DNA from: Ammoniphilus oxalaticus
Lineage (GTDB): Bacteria > Bacillota > Bacilli > Aneurinibacillales > RAOX-1
Direction: 5' to 3'
DNA length: 64,000 nt
Assembly (NCBI RefSeq): GCF_003609605.1
Contig: NZ_MCHY01000006.1
Location: 434,001-498,000, forward strand
Shown here: positions 44,858 through 53,934 of the stretch, piece after piece
Position numbering within the stretch: the stretch's first letter is position 1
How the letters are laid out: each line of letters opens with the position of its first letter
Made by a program: the position numbers and the translations under genes
The notes under the pieces: model-generated
Told to the model about the DNA's origin: nothing
Databases searched by the model: none
What the model saw: only the letters and a program-made list of their open reading frames with translations

Positions 44858-45604
44858 GTGTCGCTGATTCAAGTTTCTCAAATGAAAAAATCGTTCGGCT
44901 CGCTCGACGTGTTGAAAAATATCAATTTTGAAGTGGAAAGAAGCCAGGTTGTCGCCGTGATTGGCCCGTCAGGCTCCGGGAAAAGCACGATGCTTCGAAG
45001 CCTCGTTCATCTGGAACAAATCGATGGCGGCAGCATTTGTGTGGAAGGGGACTACCTGGCCAAGGATGGCGTCTATGCCAACCATCAAACGTTAAAGCGC
45101 ATTACATCAAAAATGGGCATGGTTTTTCAACACTTTAACCTGTTTCCCCACTTTACGGTAAAAGAAAATTTAGAGCTCGCTCCGAAGTATGTAAAGCGCG
45201 CTTCGGCTGGGGAAATCCGTCATAAAAGCGCGGATCTGCTAGAAAAAGTGGGACTTTCCGATAAAGCGAACGAATATCCGTCCAGGCTCTCCGGCGGTCA
45301 AAAACAACGTGTTGCGATTGCGCGGGCGTTAATGATGAGCCCAGCAATTCTATTGTTCGATGAACCTACTTCCGCGCTCGATCCCGAGTTGACGGGGGAG
45401 GTTTTGCAGGTCATTAAACAGTTAGCCGAAGAAAATATGACGATGGTTGTTGTAACCCATGAAATGGGTTTTGCCAGGGAAGTAGCCGACCAAGTTTTAT
45501 TTATGGACGATGGTGAAGTTGTCGAGGCAGGTCCTCCACAACAATTATTTACAAACCCTCAACATAAACGGACGCAAGCTTTTCTCAACACGATTTTAAA
45601 GTAG
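44858..45604 (+). CDS. Polar amino-acid ABC transporter ATP-binding protein
   Basis: The 248-residue protein starts at GTG 44858 and carries all ABC ATPase motifs: Walker [11 protein letters not shown]-loop [13 protein letters not shown], signature LSGGQKQR, Walker [15 protein letters not shown] and H-loop [10 protein letters not shown]. GlnQ/HisP-like, energising the permease at 44183. The order binding protein, permease, ATPase is normal for this family. Confidence 0.94.
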   Translation: MSLIQVSQMKKSFGSLDVLKNINFEVERSQVVAVIGPSGSGKSTMLRSLVHLEQIDGGSICVEGDYLAKDGVYANHQTLKRITSKMGMVFQHFNLFPHFTVKENLELAPKYVKRASAGEIRHKSADLLEKVGLSDKANEYPSRLSGGQKQRVAIARALMMSPAILLFDEPTSALDPELTGEVLQVIKQLAEENMTMVVVTHEMGFAREVADQVLFMDDGEVVEAGPPQQLFTNPQHKRTQAFLNTILK

Positions 45605-45712
45605 TAGCCGAGGAGCAAGCGCGTTACGCCTTGCCAAAAACGAGCGGAGTAGGCTAAAGTTTAGTGTAGAAAGCTATTACTATCAAGTTATCTATGAATC
45701 GGAGGTCATACT

Positions 45713-46360
45713 ATGAAAAGTCCATTAGAATATACGGTGTTGCAGCCAGCTAACGCGCAACCAGATAAAAAATACCCTGTCATTTTTGTGATGCACGGTA
45801 GAGGCGCAAATGAACACGACCTTCTTCCATTGGTGGAAGAGTTGCAAAATGATTTTATCATTTTTGGAATTCGCGGTGATGTGCCGGAAGGACCTGGGTT
45901 TGCCTATTTTACAAATATTAGCCACGGTAATCCAGATCGAGCGTCATTTGACCGTTGTATTGAAAAGCTACAGGGTGTCATCGACTATGCGGCCAAAACG
46001 TATCCCATCGATACAAACTATCAATATTTGCTCGGTTTTAGCCAAGGCGCCATTTTATCGATGTCGTTAGCGGTTGCGATGGGGAACAAGATCAAAGGAA
46101 TCGTCTCGATGAACGGGTATATTCCGACATTTGTGAAAGAAGACTATCCAGCGGTCCCGGGTGAAAACGTATCGATTTATCTTTCCCATGGAGAAGTGGA
46201 CCATGTCTATCCGTTAGAACATGGCTTGGATAATAAGCAATTTTTTGAAGGCCGAGGCAACAAAGCGCATTTTTCTTCTTACCCAGTCGGGCACGGCATC
46301 ACCCCAGGGAATAGGGATGAATTCGTAAAGTGGCTTTATGATGATGTAGCCGCTAAATAG
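45713..46360 (+). CDS. Alpha/beta-hydrolase, phospholipase/carboxylesterase type
   Basis: The 215-residue soluble enzyme has an oxyanion-hole region VMHGRGANEHDL, the nucleophile elbow GFSQG (Ser110), a catalytic Asp in HGEVDHVYP and His in PVGHGI. This is the YtpA/Ypt- or EstB-like phospholipase/carboxylesterase family. The substrate is unknown. GGAGGT precedes the ATG and a terminator follows. It is not clearly linked to the neighbouring ABC genes. Confidence 0.9.
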   Translation: MKSPLEYTVLQPANAQPDKKYPVIFVMHGRGANEHDLLPLVEELQNDFIIFGIRGDVPEGPGFAYFTNISHGNPDRASFDRCIEKLQGVIDYAAKTYPIDTNYQYLLGFSQGAILSMSLAVAMGNKIKGIVSMNGYIPTFVKEDYPAVPGENVSIYLSHGEVDHVYPLEHGLDNKQFFEGRGNKAHFSSYPVGHGITPGNRDEFVKWLYDDVAAK

Positions 46361-46389
46361 GACGTACATACATGAGTGATGCACCGAGC

Positions 46390-46420
46390 AGCCAGGCGTT
46401 GAATACGTCTGGCTTTTTTC
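46390..46420 (+). terminator. Terminator of the esterase gene
   Basis: Stem AGCCAGGCGT/ACGTCTGGCT with a TTTTTT tail. Confidence 0.85.
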
Positions 46421-46561
46421 AATCGGATTCATCGTCCTTTTAAAAGTTTTTAGCAGCTCCCGCTCGTTGGAAAATTGTAATAAATTATTTGTTGTATAAC
46501 ATATATCAATATGATAGAGTCGTTTATGGGTATTAACAAAAAAGAGAGTGAGATGGATAGA

Positions 46562-47314
46562 ATGAAAAGATCGACAGTGATTCGATTATTATCAGCAGTT
46601 GGACTAGCGATGGTTTTACTCGTAGGTTGCTCAAACGAACCGACAGCGAAACCAAACGATGCAACTGGAACGGATCAAGAAACGACGAAAGTCGCCGAGA
46701 TCAAAACGATGACGGGTGAAGAGCTTGTAAAACAAAACTCTGATAAGGAAAAAGACAAAGTACTCATTATTGATGTTCGTTCCCCTGAAGAGTATTTAGC
46801 AGGTCACATTCCACACGCGATTAATATGAATGTGGATAGTTTTGAAACAAGAATCGGCGAGCTTGAAGATCTTAAAGACTTCCCAATTATCACGTATTGC
46901 AACACCGATAAGAAGAGTAGCCAAGTGGCCGAAATTTTAGTTAACAATGGCTTTACAGATATTACGAACGCCCCTGGCGTGAAACAATTCGATTATGATC
47001 TCGTTACTTATCAAGACGTTAGAGGCGCAACATTTGAGAAGTTTATCGATGATTTTGAGGATATCGTTATTGTCGATTCACGTCCAGCGAAGCAAGCAGA
47101 GGATGAAGGCATGATCGAGGGAGCGATTAACGTTCCGTTTGATACTGTAGCAGAGAACCTGGATAAATTGCCAAAAGACAAAATGATTGGTTTGTACTGT
47201 AATACAGGCACGAAAAGCGCTGAAATGGCCGCTGAACTGGAGAAACTCGGCTATACGAATATCATTAACTCAATCGATGGAGTGAAAGAATATCCTTTTA
47301 CATTAGTGAAATAA
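46562..47314 (+). CDS. Tandem rhodanese-domain lipoprotein
   Basis: I place the start at ATG 46562, giving about 250 residues that open with a lipoprotein signal (lipobox LLVGC); an in-frame ATG at 46553 is nearly as likely. Two rhodanese domains follow. The first has IIDVRSPEEY and a catalytic loop YCNTDKKS, the second IVDSRPAKQ and YCNTGTKS, so both active-site Cys residues are kept. Tandem rhodaneses transfer sulfane sulfur; this one acts outside the membrane. The physiological acceptor is unknown. Confidence 0.88.
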   Translation: MKRSTVIRLLSAVGLAMVLLVGCSNEPTAKPNDATGTDQETTKVAEIKTMTGEELVKQNSDKEKDKVLIIDVRSPEEYLAGHIPHAINMNVDSFETRIGELEDLKDFPIITYCNTDKKSSQVAEILVNNGFTDITNAPGVKQFDYDLVTYQDVRGATFEKFIDDFEDIVIVDSRPAKQAEDEGMIEGAINVPFDTVAENLDKLPKDKMIGLYCNTGTKSAEMAAELEKLGYTNIINSIDGVKEYPFTLVK

Positions 47315-47321
47315 ACCATAC

Positions 47322-47358
47322 AAAACCCCTTTGAGTATCGCTCAGAGGGGTTTTTGCT
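47322..47358. terminator. Terminator of the rhodanese gene (also faces the YheC/D gene)
   Basis: A 14-bp stem AAAACCCCT-TGAG/CTCA-AGGGGTTTT with T-runs, between convergent genes. Confidence 0.88.
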
Positions 47359-47369
47359 TGTTGTTCTGT

Positions 47370-48104
47370 TTAGCGTGATCCGTAGTAGTAGGACATGATC
47401 CGTCTGTACATCGTTTTATCTTTTAAGCGTCGAAAATACGTTTTATCAGGAGAAAAATTAGCCTCAATAATCCACACTTTCCCTTGTTCATCGATACCCA
47501 TATCAATCCCTACCGTTCGGATGCGATAATACTTCTGCAGGCGATAGACGGTTTGGAGGGCGAGCCGATGAATTTGTTGGTTAATCTTGTCGTACGATGC
47601 TCTTCTAATCGAAGCTTGCTGAACAGCGGTCCGCAACGGAAGCGCTTTTCCTTTACTTTCAACGATATTCGTAATGAAAAAACCTGAGCCTGCGACTTTA
47701 GCTAAGATCCCTGTCACGACCCATTCTGAATTTCTTTTTCGCTGGACCATCACACGAAGATCAAAAGGTCTTCCGTTAATCTTCGCTAGTTTTATGCCTT
47801 GCTGAGCGAGATACAAACCCTTCGCTTTACTTTGCGCAAATTGATAAGTGGGCAGGAGCCCTTGAATTGTTTTTTGATATTTTCCATAGTGCACTGCGTA
47901 TCGTCGTTTGCCCATAGAAATAATTTGCATAACCCCAACCCCGCCTGAACCAGACGACGGTTTAACGACAATGCGGCCGTATCGATTTAGAAGAGAACAA
48001 AAACTTTCCTTTGTCATTTTTTGAGTGTGTGGGAGTGATGAAACCAAATCTTTAGACATCATGAGGAATTTGTGTTTCGTAAGTTTGCCTAGGCTATTAG
48101 CCAT
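47370..48104 (-). CDS. YheC/YheD-type ATP-grasp protein, spore-associated
   Basis: Starting at ATG 48104 (AAGGGAGGAACGAGC upstream; an in-frame ATG at 48134 is less likely) the protein has about 244 residues. The ATP-grasp features are VVKPSSGSGGVGVMQI, PFDLRVMVQRKRN, GIDMGIDEQGKVWIIEANFSPD and the terminal tyrosine-rich RRIMSYYYG. Family members in Bacillus (YheC, YheD) are endospore coat-associated and are thought to ligate an unknown substrate. It supports a spore-forming host. Confidence 0.9.
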   Translation of the reverse strand: MANSLGKLTKHKFLMMSKDLVSSLPHTQKMTKESFCSLLNRYGRIVVKPSSGSGGVGVMQIISMGKRRYAVHYGKYQKTIQGLLPTYQFAQSKAKGLYLAQQGIKLAKINGRPFDLRVMVQRKRNSEWVVTGILAKVAGSGFFITNIVESKGKALPLRTAVQQASIRRASYDKINQQIHRLALQTVYRLQKYYRIRTVGIDMGIDEQGKVWIIEANFSPDKTYFRRLKDKTMYRRIMSYYYGSR

Positions 48105-48372
48105 GCTCGTTCCTCCCTTTTCAAGAATCAACACATTAATTTAGTGTATGTCCCGACAAAAGGAATGACTGGGTAGATGAAGTGGTCTAGAATGATTTGT
48201 GCGGGTGACCTTAAAAGGGTGGCTGCTAAGGGATCAATGTAGCGGTTTGTAGCGCAAGGAAAAATGGGAAGTGTGATGAGGAGAGAGAAAAGCTGGGCGA
48301 ATTGGAACGCTCAGCAGAGCGTGTAGATCTTGTTGGCAAGAGGTCGAAATCGCCCTTACACTCAAGGGGACT

Positions 48373-48768
48373 TTATACAGATTCAGCTACCTGTTCTCGC
48401 GCCAGTGACACATCAGCTTCGACTCGATCCAAACGGACGGCGGCATGATCTTGACGGCGCTCCAAGCGTTCGATTCGATCATTGACTAACTTATCGAATT
48501 GAGCGGAGGCGTCCTTTTTAAACTCGTCAAGCTTGTCTTCTAGCAGTATAAATTTAAGTTCCGCTGTATCGAAACGGTGATTCATTTGTGATCTTGTATC
48601 TTTTAACTCTTGTTTTAATGTTTTCATATCGCTCTGCAATGTCTTTACGTCACCTTGCATCGTTTTCATATCAGCTTGCATGACTTTTACGTCGCCTTGC
48701 ATCGTCTGCACATCAACACGCAACTTTTTTATTTCATCAAGCAACAAATCGAATTTTTTATCATCCAT
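48373..48768 (-). CDS. Coiled-coil protein of unknown function
   Basis: The 131-residue protein starts at ATG 48768 with AAGGAGGTAAC upstream. Nearly all of it is heptad coiled coil, with internal repeats such as VKVMQADMKTMQGDVKTL (about 27-50), no Cys and no membrane segment. Repeats of seven residues at the DNA level suggest expansion by slippage. Similar short coiled-coil proteins are common in Bacillales and of unknown function. The 48105-48372 gap shows nothing. Confidence 0.72.
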   Translation of the reverse strand: MDDKKFDLLLDEIKKLRVDVQTMQGDVKVMQADMKTMQGDVKTLQSDMKTLKQELKDTRSQMNHRFDTAELKFILLEDKLDEFKKDASAQFDKLVNDRIERLERRQDHAAVRLDRVEADVSLAREQVAESV

Positions 48769-48945
48769 TATGAGTTACCTCCTTTTTTATTATAGCTGAC
48801 AAGGTCATTATACATGAACTAGTTGTTAAATAAAATAGATTTTCACTTAAAATTGTTTCAATCATCATCGTTAATCTTTTATAATGGAAGCCAACATGTG
48901 AGACGATCTTTCGAAGATTCGTACATAAAAAACAGAGGTGTTTAC

Positions 48946-50274
48946 GTGAATAGAAGACCAACATCATGGGCTACGACAACGATGGAAACGTTTCAATGGT
49001 TTGTGTTCCTGCTTGCGAGCTCGGTGGCTTTGCCGATTGTGATCGGATCGATTTTCCAGTTAAGTTTCACGGAAGTTGCAGGATTGATGCAACGGACGTT
49101 TTTCGTTGTGGGACTAGCTTCGCTGTTGCAAGGATTGTTCGGGCACCGCTTGCCAATTATGGAAGGACCGGCGGGGATATGGGTTAGTATTTTCTCCGTT
49201 ATGGCGGTAACTGGACTCCATAGCGGTTCATCCTATGCGGACACGCTTCGCTCGTTGGAAACAACGATGCTCATGACCGGCTTATTTTTATTTTTGTTTG
49301 GAATGTTTAAAATCTCGCAAAAAATTTTACCGATTTTTACTCCCTTGGTGACGGGGAATTTCTTTTTGTTGCTGACCGTTCAATTAAGCGGAACATTTCT
49401 CAAAGGGATGTTGGGCTTGCAGAGTGGTTCATCGATGATTCAATTGACTGATGCGCTGCTCGCGTTTATCACCTTTGTGATCGTGCTCGGATTGTCTCAA
49501 TTTGGTAGAGGGTGGCTGAGGAACTACGCCGTTTTCATCGGTATTATCATCGGTTGGATTGCGTATGCGCTGCTTATTGGCGGTCAATCCGCTTCTTCAG
49601 AAAGGATTTTACTATTTTCCTTCCCTGAATGGTTCGCGTTCGGAAGGCCAACATTCGATCTGAGTGTGATTCCAATCGCTTTTATCACTGCGATTATTTC
49701 CATTTCCAATATCGTCGCATCAATTGTTGCTGTCAGCCAGACGTTAGGCGTAGAATATGACGATCAAAGTCAAAGTAAGCAAGTCAATCAGGGCACGATG
49801 ATTTCAGGGCTAAACAATGGATTAGCCGGTTTGTTCGCGGCGATTGCCAATGTACCGCTGGCTACTTCCGCAGGGTTTATCGCCTTAACAGGACAAAAAC
49901 GGAAAAGACCTTTTATTTTTGCGACGATTTTGTTAATATTTATCGCGTTTTTTCCACCGATTGTCAGCTTTGTTTCCAGTATTCCTAGCCCGATTGCTAA
50001 TGCCGCTTTGATGGCCTCATTTATTCAATTGGTCGGGCTGGCGATTCATAATTTGAGTTTAGCGCCGTTGGATTCAAGAAAGATTATGATCGTCGGCGTC
50101 TCTTATTTAATCGGAATGGGCGCGATGTTTTTACCCACCGATGCGTTCGCAAATTTGCCTTCGATCGCTCAAAATTTGCTGAGTAATGGGCTATTAGTGG
50201 GCACGGGCTTGGTGATTTTGTTGGAGCAACTGTGGCGTGTTGGAAAAGAGGGGGCGCGAGTGGGAAAACGGTAA
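48946..50274 (+). CDS. NCS2-family nucleobase (xanthine/uracil-type) permease
   Basis: A 442-residue protein from GTG 48946 (AGAGGTG upstream; the longer frame from 48823 lacks a ribosome binding site and begins with unrelated sequence). About 12-14 helices carry NCS2-type segments: SVALPIVIGSIF, GLFGHRLPIMEGPAGIW, the late AFITAIISISNIVAS region that normally binds substrate, and NNGLAGLFAAIANVPLATSAGFI. It should import a purine or pyrimidine base with cations; which base is not determined. A bidirectional terminator follows. Confidence 0.9.
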   Translation: MNRRPTSWATTTMETFQWFVFLLASSVALPIVIGSIFQLSFTEVAGLMQRTFFVVGLASLLQGLFGHRLPIMEGPAGIWVSIFSVMAVTGLHSGSSYADTLRSLETTMLMTGLFLFLFGMFKISQKILPIFTPLVTGNFFLLLTVQLSGTFLKGMLGLQSGSSMIQLTDALLAFITFVIVLGLSQFGRGWLRNYAVFIGIIIGWIAYALLIGGQSASSERILLFSFPEWFAFGRPTFDLSVIPIAFITAIISISNIVASIVAVSQTLGVEYDDQSQSKQVNQGTMISGLNNGLAGLFAAIANVPLATSAGFIALTGQKRKRPFIFATILLIFIAFFPPIVSFVSSIPSPIANAALMASFIQLVGLAIHNLSLAPLDSRKIMIVGVSYLIGMGAMFLPTDAFANLPSIAQNLLSNGLLVGTGLVILLEQLWRVGKEGARVGKR

Positions 50275-50301
50275 TCTGAAGGCGATCGCTCATCGCAAAT
50301 G

Positions 50302-50334
50302 AAAAAGCCCACGTTCGATTAGTGGGCTTTTTCT
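50302..50334. terminator. Bidirectional terminator between the permease and the 50337 gene
   Basis: Stem AAAAAGCCCAC/GTGGGCTTTTT between convergent genes. Confidence 0.9.
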
Positions 50335-50336
50335 CA

Positions 50337-50555
50337 TTACGATAGTAAGTAAATATCTTTATGCGGTGGTTTATCTAATTTTTCTTTGCGTAATCGCCCC
50401 TCGTCAACCAGCTCGGCCAGATATTGTTCAATTTGTTCGTGGCTGTCACCGAGTAAATCCGCCATACGCACACTTGAAATCGACATGTGTTTCGGATCGT
50501 GTGTAGAGGAATGAATGGCGGTTTGCGCAATTTCAAATAAACGTTCTTTATTCAT
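50337..50555 (-). CDS. Small winged-helix-like protein
   Basis: The 72-residue protein starts at ATG 50555 with AAAGGATG upstream. The pattern MSISSVRMADLLGDSHEQIEQYLAELVDEGRLRKEKLDKPPHKDIYLL looks like a helix-turn-helix followed by a wing, as in small winged-helix DNA-binding proteins. I do not know a named family. It lies alone between terminators. Confidence 0.65.
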   Translation of the reverse strand: MNKERLFEIAQTAIHSSTHDPKHMSISSVRMADLLGDSHEQIEQYLAELVDEGRLRKEKLDKPPHKDIYLLS

Positions 50556-50691
50556 TGTTCTATCATCCTTTTCTAAAATTTCGATTACACTTAGGATGCC
50601 CCAATCTTACTCGTTTTGTTGTATTTTCAAGACTAATCGATACGGGTGCGCTATAAATGAACTATTCAACCTACAAGCAGGAGCTGATTTT

Positions 50692-51129
50692 TTGCGAACG
50701 GTGTATATCTTTTTCATTTTACTAGGTGTTGCTTTTTCCGTCGGATACATCAATAACAAGAGTAAAGACACGATGGTTTTGTTAGATGAACCGATCGCTT
50801 CAGTGGCCGTGTCGCGGTCGAACGGATCGGGTGATATGAACTTAAATTTGCTCGCTTCTTTTAAAGATGAAGCAACGAAGGCTATGTTTAAAGAGGCGAT
50901 TACATCAGCTAAAAAGGGCGTGTCAAAGTTTGCTCAAACAATGCCAGATTATGACGTAATGATCAAATACAAGGGCGGCCTTCCGATTCACGCGATTCAT
51001 TTGTGGTTGGGAGAGAAAAACGAACGAAGCGTCTTAGTTTATATGACGGAAGATCAAGAGGCGTTTTTGACCACTTCCAAAGCGACTAATCAGTTAAGAA
51101 AAGTTCTACTTGAAGAAGAGCGCAATTAA
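50692..51129 (+). CDS. Membrane-anchored protein of unknown function
   Basis: Start at TTG 50692 (CAGGAGCTGATT upstream) gives 145 residues with an N-terminal helix (about 2-17) and a soluble extracytoplasmic domain containing SVAVSRSNGSGDMNLN and VMIKYKGGLPIHAIHLWLG. The longer upstream frame from 50515 has no ribosome binding site and overlaps the convergent gene. A 50-residue membrane protein follows 13 bp later, suggesting an operon. Confidence 0.7.
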   Translation: MRTVYIFFILLGVAFSVGYINNKSKDTMVLLDEPIASVAVSRSNGSGDMNLNLLASFKDEATKAMFKEAITSAKKGVSKFAQTMPDYDVMIKYKGGLPIHAIHLWLGEKNERSVLVYMTEDQEAFLTTSKATNQLRKVLLEEERN

Positions 51130-51142
51130 AAGGAGATTTAGC

Positions 51143-51295
51143 ATGATTGAATTTATATTGTTTATTATCGTTGTCCAGTTGGCGCTGATTCTATCAAAAA
51201 TAGATAAGCTTGTTTCAGGGAAAAGTAATGTTTCGATGTCGAAGTGGAGTTGGCGGATCGATCGACGACCGCCGCGCAAGGATGAGTATCACTAA
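51143..51295 (+). CDS. Very small membrane protein (50 residues)
   Basis: ATG 51143 with AAAAGGAGATTT upstream. One N-terminal hydrophobic helix (about 2-20) is followed by a basic cytoplasmic tail (SKWSWRIDRRPPRKDEYH). It is 13 bp behind the previous gene. No family is recognised. Confidence 0.65.
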   Translation: MIEFILFIIVVQLALILSKIDKLVSGKSNVSMSKWSWRIDRRPPRKDEYH

Positions 51296-51305
51296 CACGT
51301 TAACA

Positions 51306-51334
51306 TTGACATGGCGGGTATAGTTCGATATTGT
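51306..51334 (+). promoter_or_regulatory. Sigma-A promoter of the monooxygenase/aldehyde dehydrogenase pair
   Basis: TTGACA (51306-51311), a 17-bp spacer and TATTGT (51329-51334). The leader of about 140 nt contains a possible 18-codon upstream frame (TTG 51389 to TAG 51445) preceded by AGAGGAG. Confidence 0.6.
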
Positions 51335-51479
51335 GATGTATCAAATGAAAGATTAAACGGAAATATAAAACGTCCAGAGGAGCGTCGATTGTTGCGTCAG
51401 GTTATGATGCAGGATCTTACGCAATCCTTTCGCAAATATAATTAGCCTGCTAATTAAACCTGAGAGGGGTAAGTTAAAA

Positions 51480-52514
51480 ATGGGAGTATCTAGTGACTTA
51501 AAATTATCAATTTTAGATTTAGCGACGGTTTGGAATGGGGAATCAGCGACAGAAGCATTGCAAAATTCCACCGAACTTGCTCAATTGGCCGATCGGTTGG
51601 GGTATACGCGGTATTGGTTTGCGGAGCATCATAACTCGAAGCATCAGATGAGCACTTCGCCTGATTTGCTTGCGGCGCACGTGGCGGCAGTCACGGATAC
51701 GATTCGGATCGGTACTGGCGGAATTATGTTACCGAATCATAGTCCGCTGAAAGTCGCTGAGAATTTTTCGCTACTGGAAGCTTTACATCCTGGCAGAATT
51801 GATCTTGGCCTTGGCCGCGCGCCAGGGACGGATGGACTGACAGCGTTGGCATTGCGACGCTCAAGATCAAGAACGGCGCTAAGTGGCGAAGATTTTCCGG
51901 AACAACTTGCTGAATTGCTTGCCTATTTTTCAAAAGATTTCCCTGAAGACCATCCCTTCAAAGAGATTACGGTTTCACCAGATGAAAAGTTGAGACCCGA
52001 CTTTTATATGCTCGGATCTAGCGATGGCGGGATGCGTTTTGCGACACATCACGGACTCGGTTTTGTGTTTGCGGCGCACATTTCACCTCATCTAGCAATT
52101 CCTGTGCTGCGGTCTTACCGAGAACGTTTTCAGCCGTCTGTGTTTTACAGCGAACCGAAGAGCGCCTTGTCAATTATTGTAATTACCGCGGAAACGGAGG
52201 AAGAAGCGCGGCAATTAGCAGGACCTGCTGAACTACAATGGGTACGATGGGGAACGGGACAATTTAAATTTGCGCCGCCAACGTTAGAAGAAGCAAACGC
52301 CCACGTGTACACGCCGCAGGAAGAAATGGTCAGAGAACAAAATAAAGATCGATTCGTGATCGGTAGTATCAAACAGGTGGAAAAAAGATTGAGGCAACTG
52401 GCGGAAGAGGCGCAGGTCGATGAAATTATGATTCCAACGATGCTCCCTGAAAAACAGTCGCGCCATCGTTCGTTTGAACTGTTGGCGGAGGCGTTTGGAC
52501 TGAAAAGGCGGTAA
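51480..52514 (+). CDS. Luciferase-like (LLM class) flavin-dependent monooxygenase
   Basis: The 344-residue protein has the bacterial-luciferase barrel: LSILDLATVWNGESATEAL at the start, YTRYWFAEHHNS, RIGTGGIMLPNHSPLKVAENF and LGLGRAPGTDG. These are typical of the MsnO8/YwcH-like subgroup that lacks the second luciferase subunit. It uses reduced flavin and oxygen. An aldehyde dehydrogenase gene starts 5 bp after its stop, so the monooxygenase may make an aldehyde or acid precursor for it. AGAGGGG precedes the ATG. Confidence 0.9.
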   Translation: MGVSSDLKLSILDLATVWNGESATEALQNSTELAQLADRLGYTRYWFAEHHNSKHQMSTSPDLLAAHVAAVTDTIRIGTGGIMLPNHSPLKVAENFSLLEALHPGRIDLGLGRAPGTDGLTALALRRSRSRTALSGEDFPEQLAELLAYFSKDFPEDHPFKEITVSPDEKLRPDFYMLGSSDGGMRFATHHGLGFVFAAHISPHLAIPVLRSYRERFQPSVFYSEPKSALSIIVITAETEEEARQLAGPAELQWVRWGTGQFKFAPPTLEEANAHVYTPQEEMVREQNKDRFVIGSIKQVEKRLRQLAEEAQVDEIMIPTMLPEKQSRHRSFELLAEAFGLKRR

Positions 52515-52519
52515 ATAGC

Positions 52520-53884
52520 GTGAAAGCGTTGATAGATAAACAACAAACTTTTTTTGCGACAGGCGAGACCCGCTCCATTCAATTCCGCTTGAGAGTGCTA
52601 GATTCATTGGGTAAGATGATCCGTTCTTATGAACCGCAAGTGACAAAAGCTTTGCAAGAAGATTTAAACAAAAGTGAGTTTGAGGCGTACACGACGGAAA
52701 TTGGTTTTTTGTTAGAAGAAATTCGGTTCACGCGTAAACACTTACAAAAGTGGACTCGACGGCGGAGGGTCAAATCATCGCTGCTACAACTCGGCTCAAA
52801 AAGCTATATTTATCCGGAACCGTATGGCGTTGCATTGATTATTGCGCCTTGGAATTACCCGTTTCAACTCGCGATTGCCCCGCTGATAGGGGCGCTTGCG
52901 GCGGGGAATTGCGCGGTGATTAAGCCGTCGGAATGGACGCCCGCAACATCGCGGTTGCTAGCGCAAATAATTAGTGAGACTTTTCCAGAAGATTACGTTG
53001 CCGTTGTTGAAGGAGCAGTTGAAACAAGTCAAGCGTTGCTTGAGGAGAAGTTCGATAAAATCTTTTTTACGGGGAGTGTGGCAGTCGGAAAAAAGGTGAT
53101 GGAAGCCGCCGCAAAAAATCTCACGCCCGTTACTCTTGAATTGGGCGGGAAAAGCCCTTGTATCGTTCACAAGGACGCAAATTTACCGTTAGCAGCGAAG
53201 CGGATTGCGTGGGGCAAGTACTTGAATGCAGGGCAAACGTGTGTTGCGCCAGATTACGTGTACGTTCATAGAGACGTTAAAGAGCAATTTTTAACCTTGC
53301 TAAAGCAGGCGATTACGGCATTATACGGGGATGATGTTTTGCGAGGTGACAGCGGATTCACGCGGATTGTGAGTTCACAGCATTTTGAGCGGCTCGTTGC
53401 CTTGTTGGGTGACGGAACTACGATTCATGGCGGTCGTTTTGATTCCAACTCTTTGGCGATTGAACCCACCATACTTGACGGGATTACATGGGATCATAAG
53501 ATTATGGTGGAAGAGATCTTTGGACCGATTTTGCCGATCCTTGCTTACACAGATGAATCGGGTCTGATCGCGGCGATCAATGCTAGGCCGAAGCCGCTTG
53601 CGCTTTATCTTTTTACGGAAAGTGATGCGTTTCAGGCCGAAATTATAGAAAGCATCTCTTTTGGTGGCGGCTGCGTTAACGATACGCTTTATCATTTAAC
53701 TTCGCCCTATCTTCCTTTTGGCGGGGTGGGAGAAAGCGGAATCGGCGCTTATCATGGCAAAGGGAGTTTCGATGCTTTTTCCCATGAAAAAAGTGTGCTG
53801 AAGCAGACGACTGCTTTTGATATTCCTTTCCGCTATCCGAATCATAAGCATGCGTTAAAATGGATCAAACGATTACTCAAATAA
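52520..53884 (+). CDS. Aldehyde dehydrogenase (class 3-like)
   Basis: The 454-residue protein starts at GTG 52520, 5 bp after the monooxygenase stop. Catalytic residues are visible as Glu207 in LELGGKSP and Cys241 in NAGQTCVAPDYV. NAD-binding segments IIAPWNYPFQL and FFTGSVAVGKK are intact. Length and lack of an N-terminal extension fit the short class 3 (YwdH-like) fatty or aromatic aldehyde dehydrogenases. It is co-transcribed with the flavin monooxygenase. Confidence 0.93.
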   Translation: MKALIDKQQTFFATGETRSIQFRLRVLDSLGKMIRSYEPQVTKALQEDLNKSEFEAYTTEIGFLLEEIRFTRKHLQKWTRRRRVKSSLLQLGSKSYIYPEPYGVALIIAPWNYPFQLAIAPLIGALAAGNCAVIKPSEWTPATSRLLAQIISETFPEDYVAVVEGAVETSQALLEEKFDKIFFTGSVAVGKKVMEAAAKNLTPVTLELGGKSPCIVHKDANLPLAAKRIAWGKYLNAGQTCVAPDYVYVHRDVKEQFLTLLKQAITALYGDDVLRGDSGFTRIVSSQHFERLVALLGDGTTIHGGRFDSNSLAIEPTILDGITWDHKIMVEEIFGPILPILAYTDESGLIAAINARPKPLALYLFTESDAFQAEIIESISFGGGCVNDTLYHLTSPYLPFGGVGESGIGAYHGKGSFDAFSHEKSVLKQTTAFDIPFRYPNHKHALKWIKRLLK

Positions 53885-53930
53885 AAAAAGCTGTAATGGG
53901 TCTTGATAAGTCCTCTGCAGCTTTTTTATA
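53884..53930. terminator. Terminator between aldehyde dehydrogenase and MFS genes
   Basis: Stem AAAAAAGCTG/CAGCTTTTTT between convergent genes. Confidence 0.8.
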
Positions 53931-53934
53931 TTTT

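Noticed and set aside
48823-48945. N-terminal extension of the NCS2 permease
   Set aside because: The extension has no ribosome binding site and does not look like part of the family; GTG 48946 is well placed.
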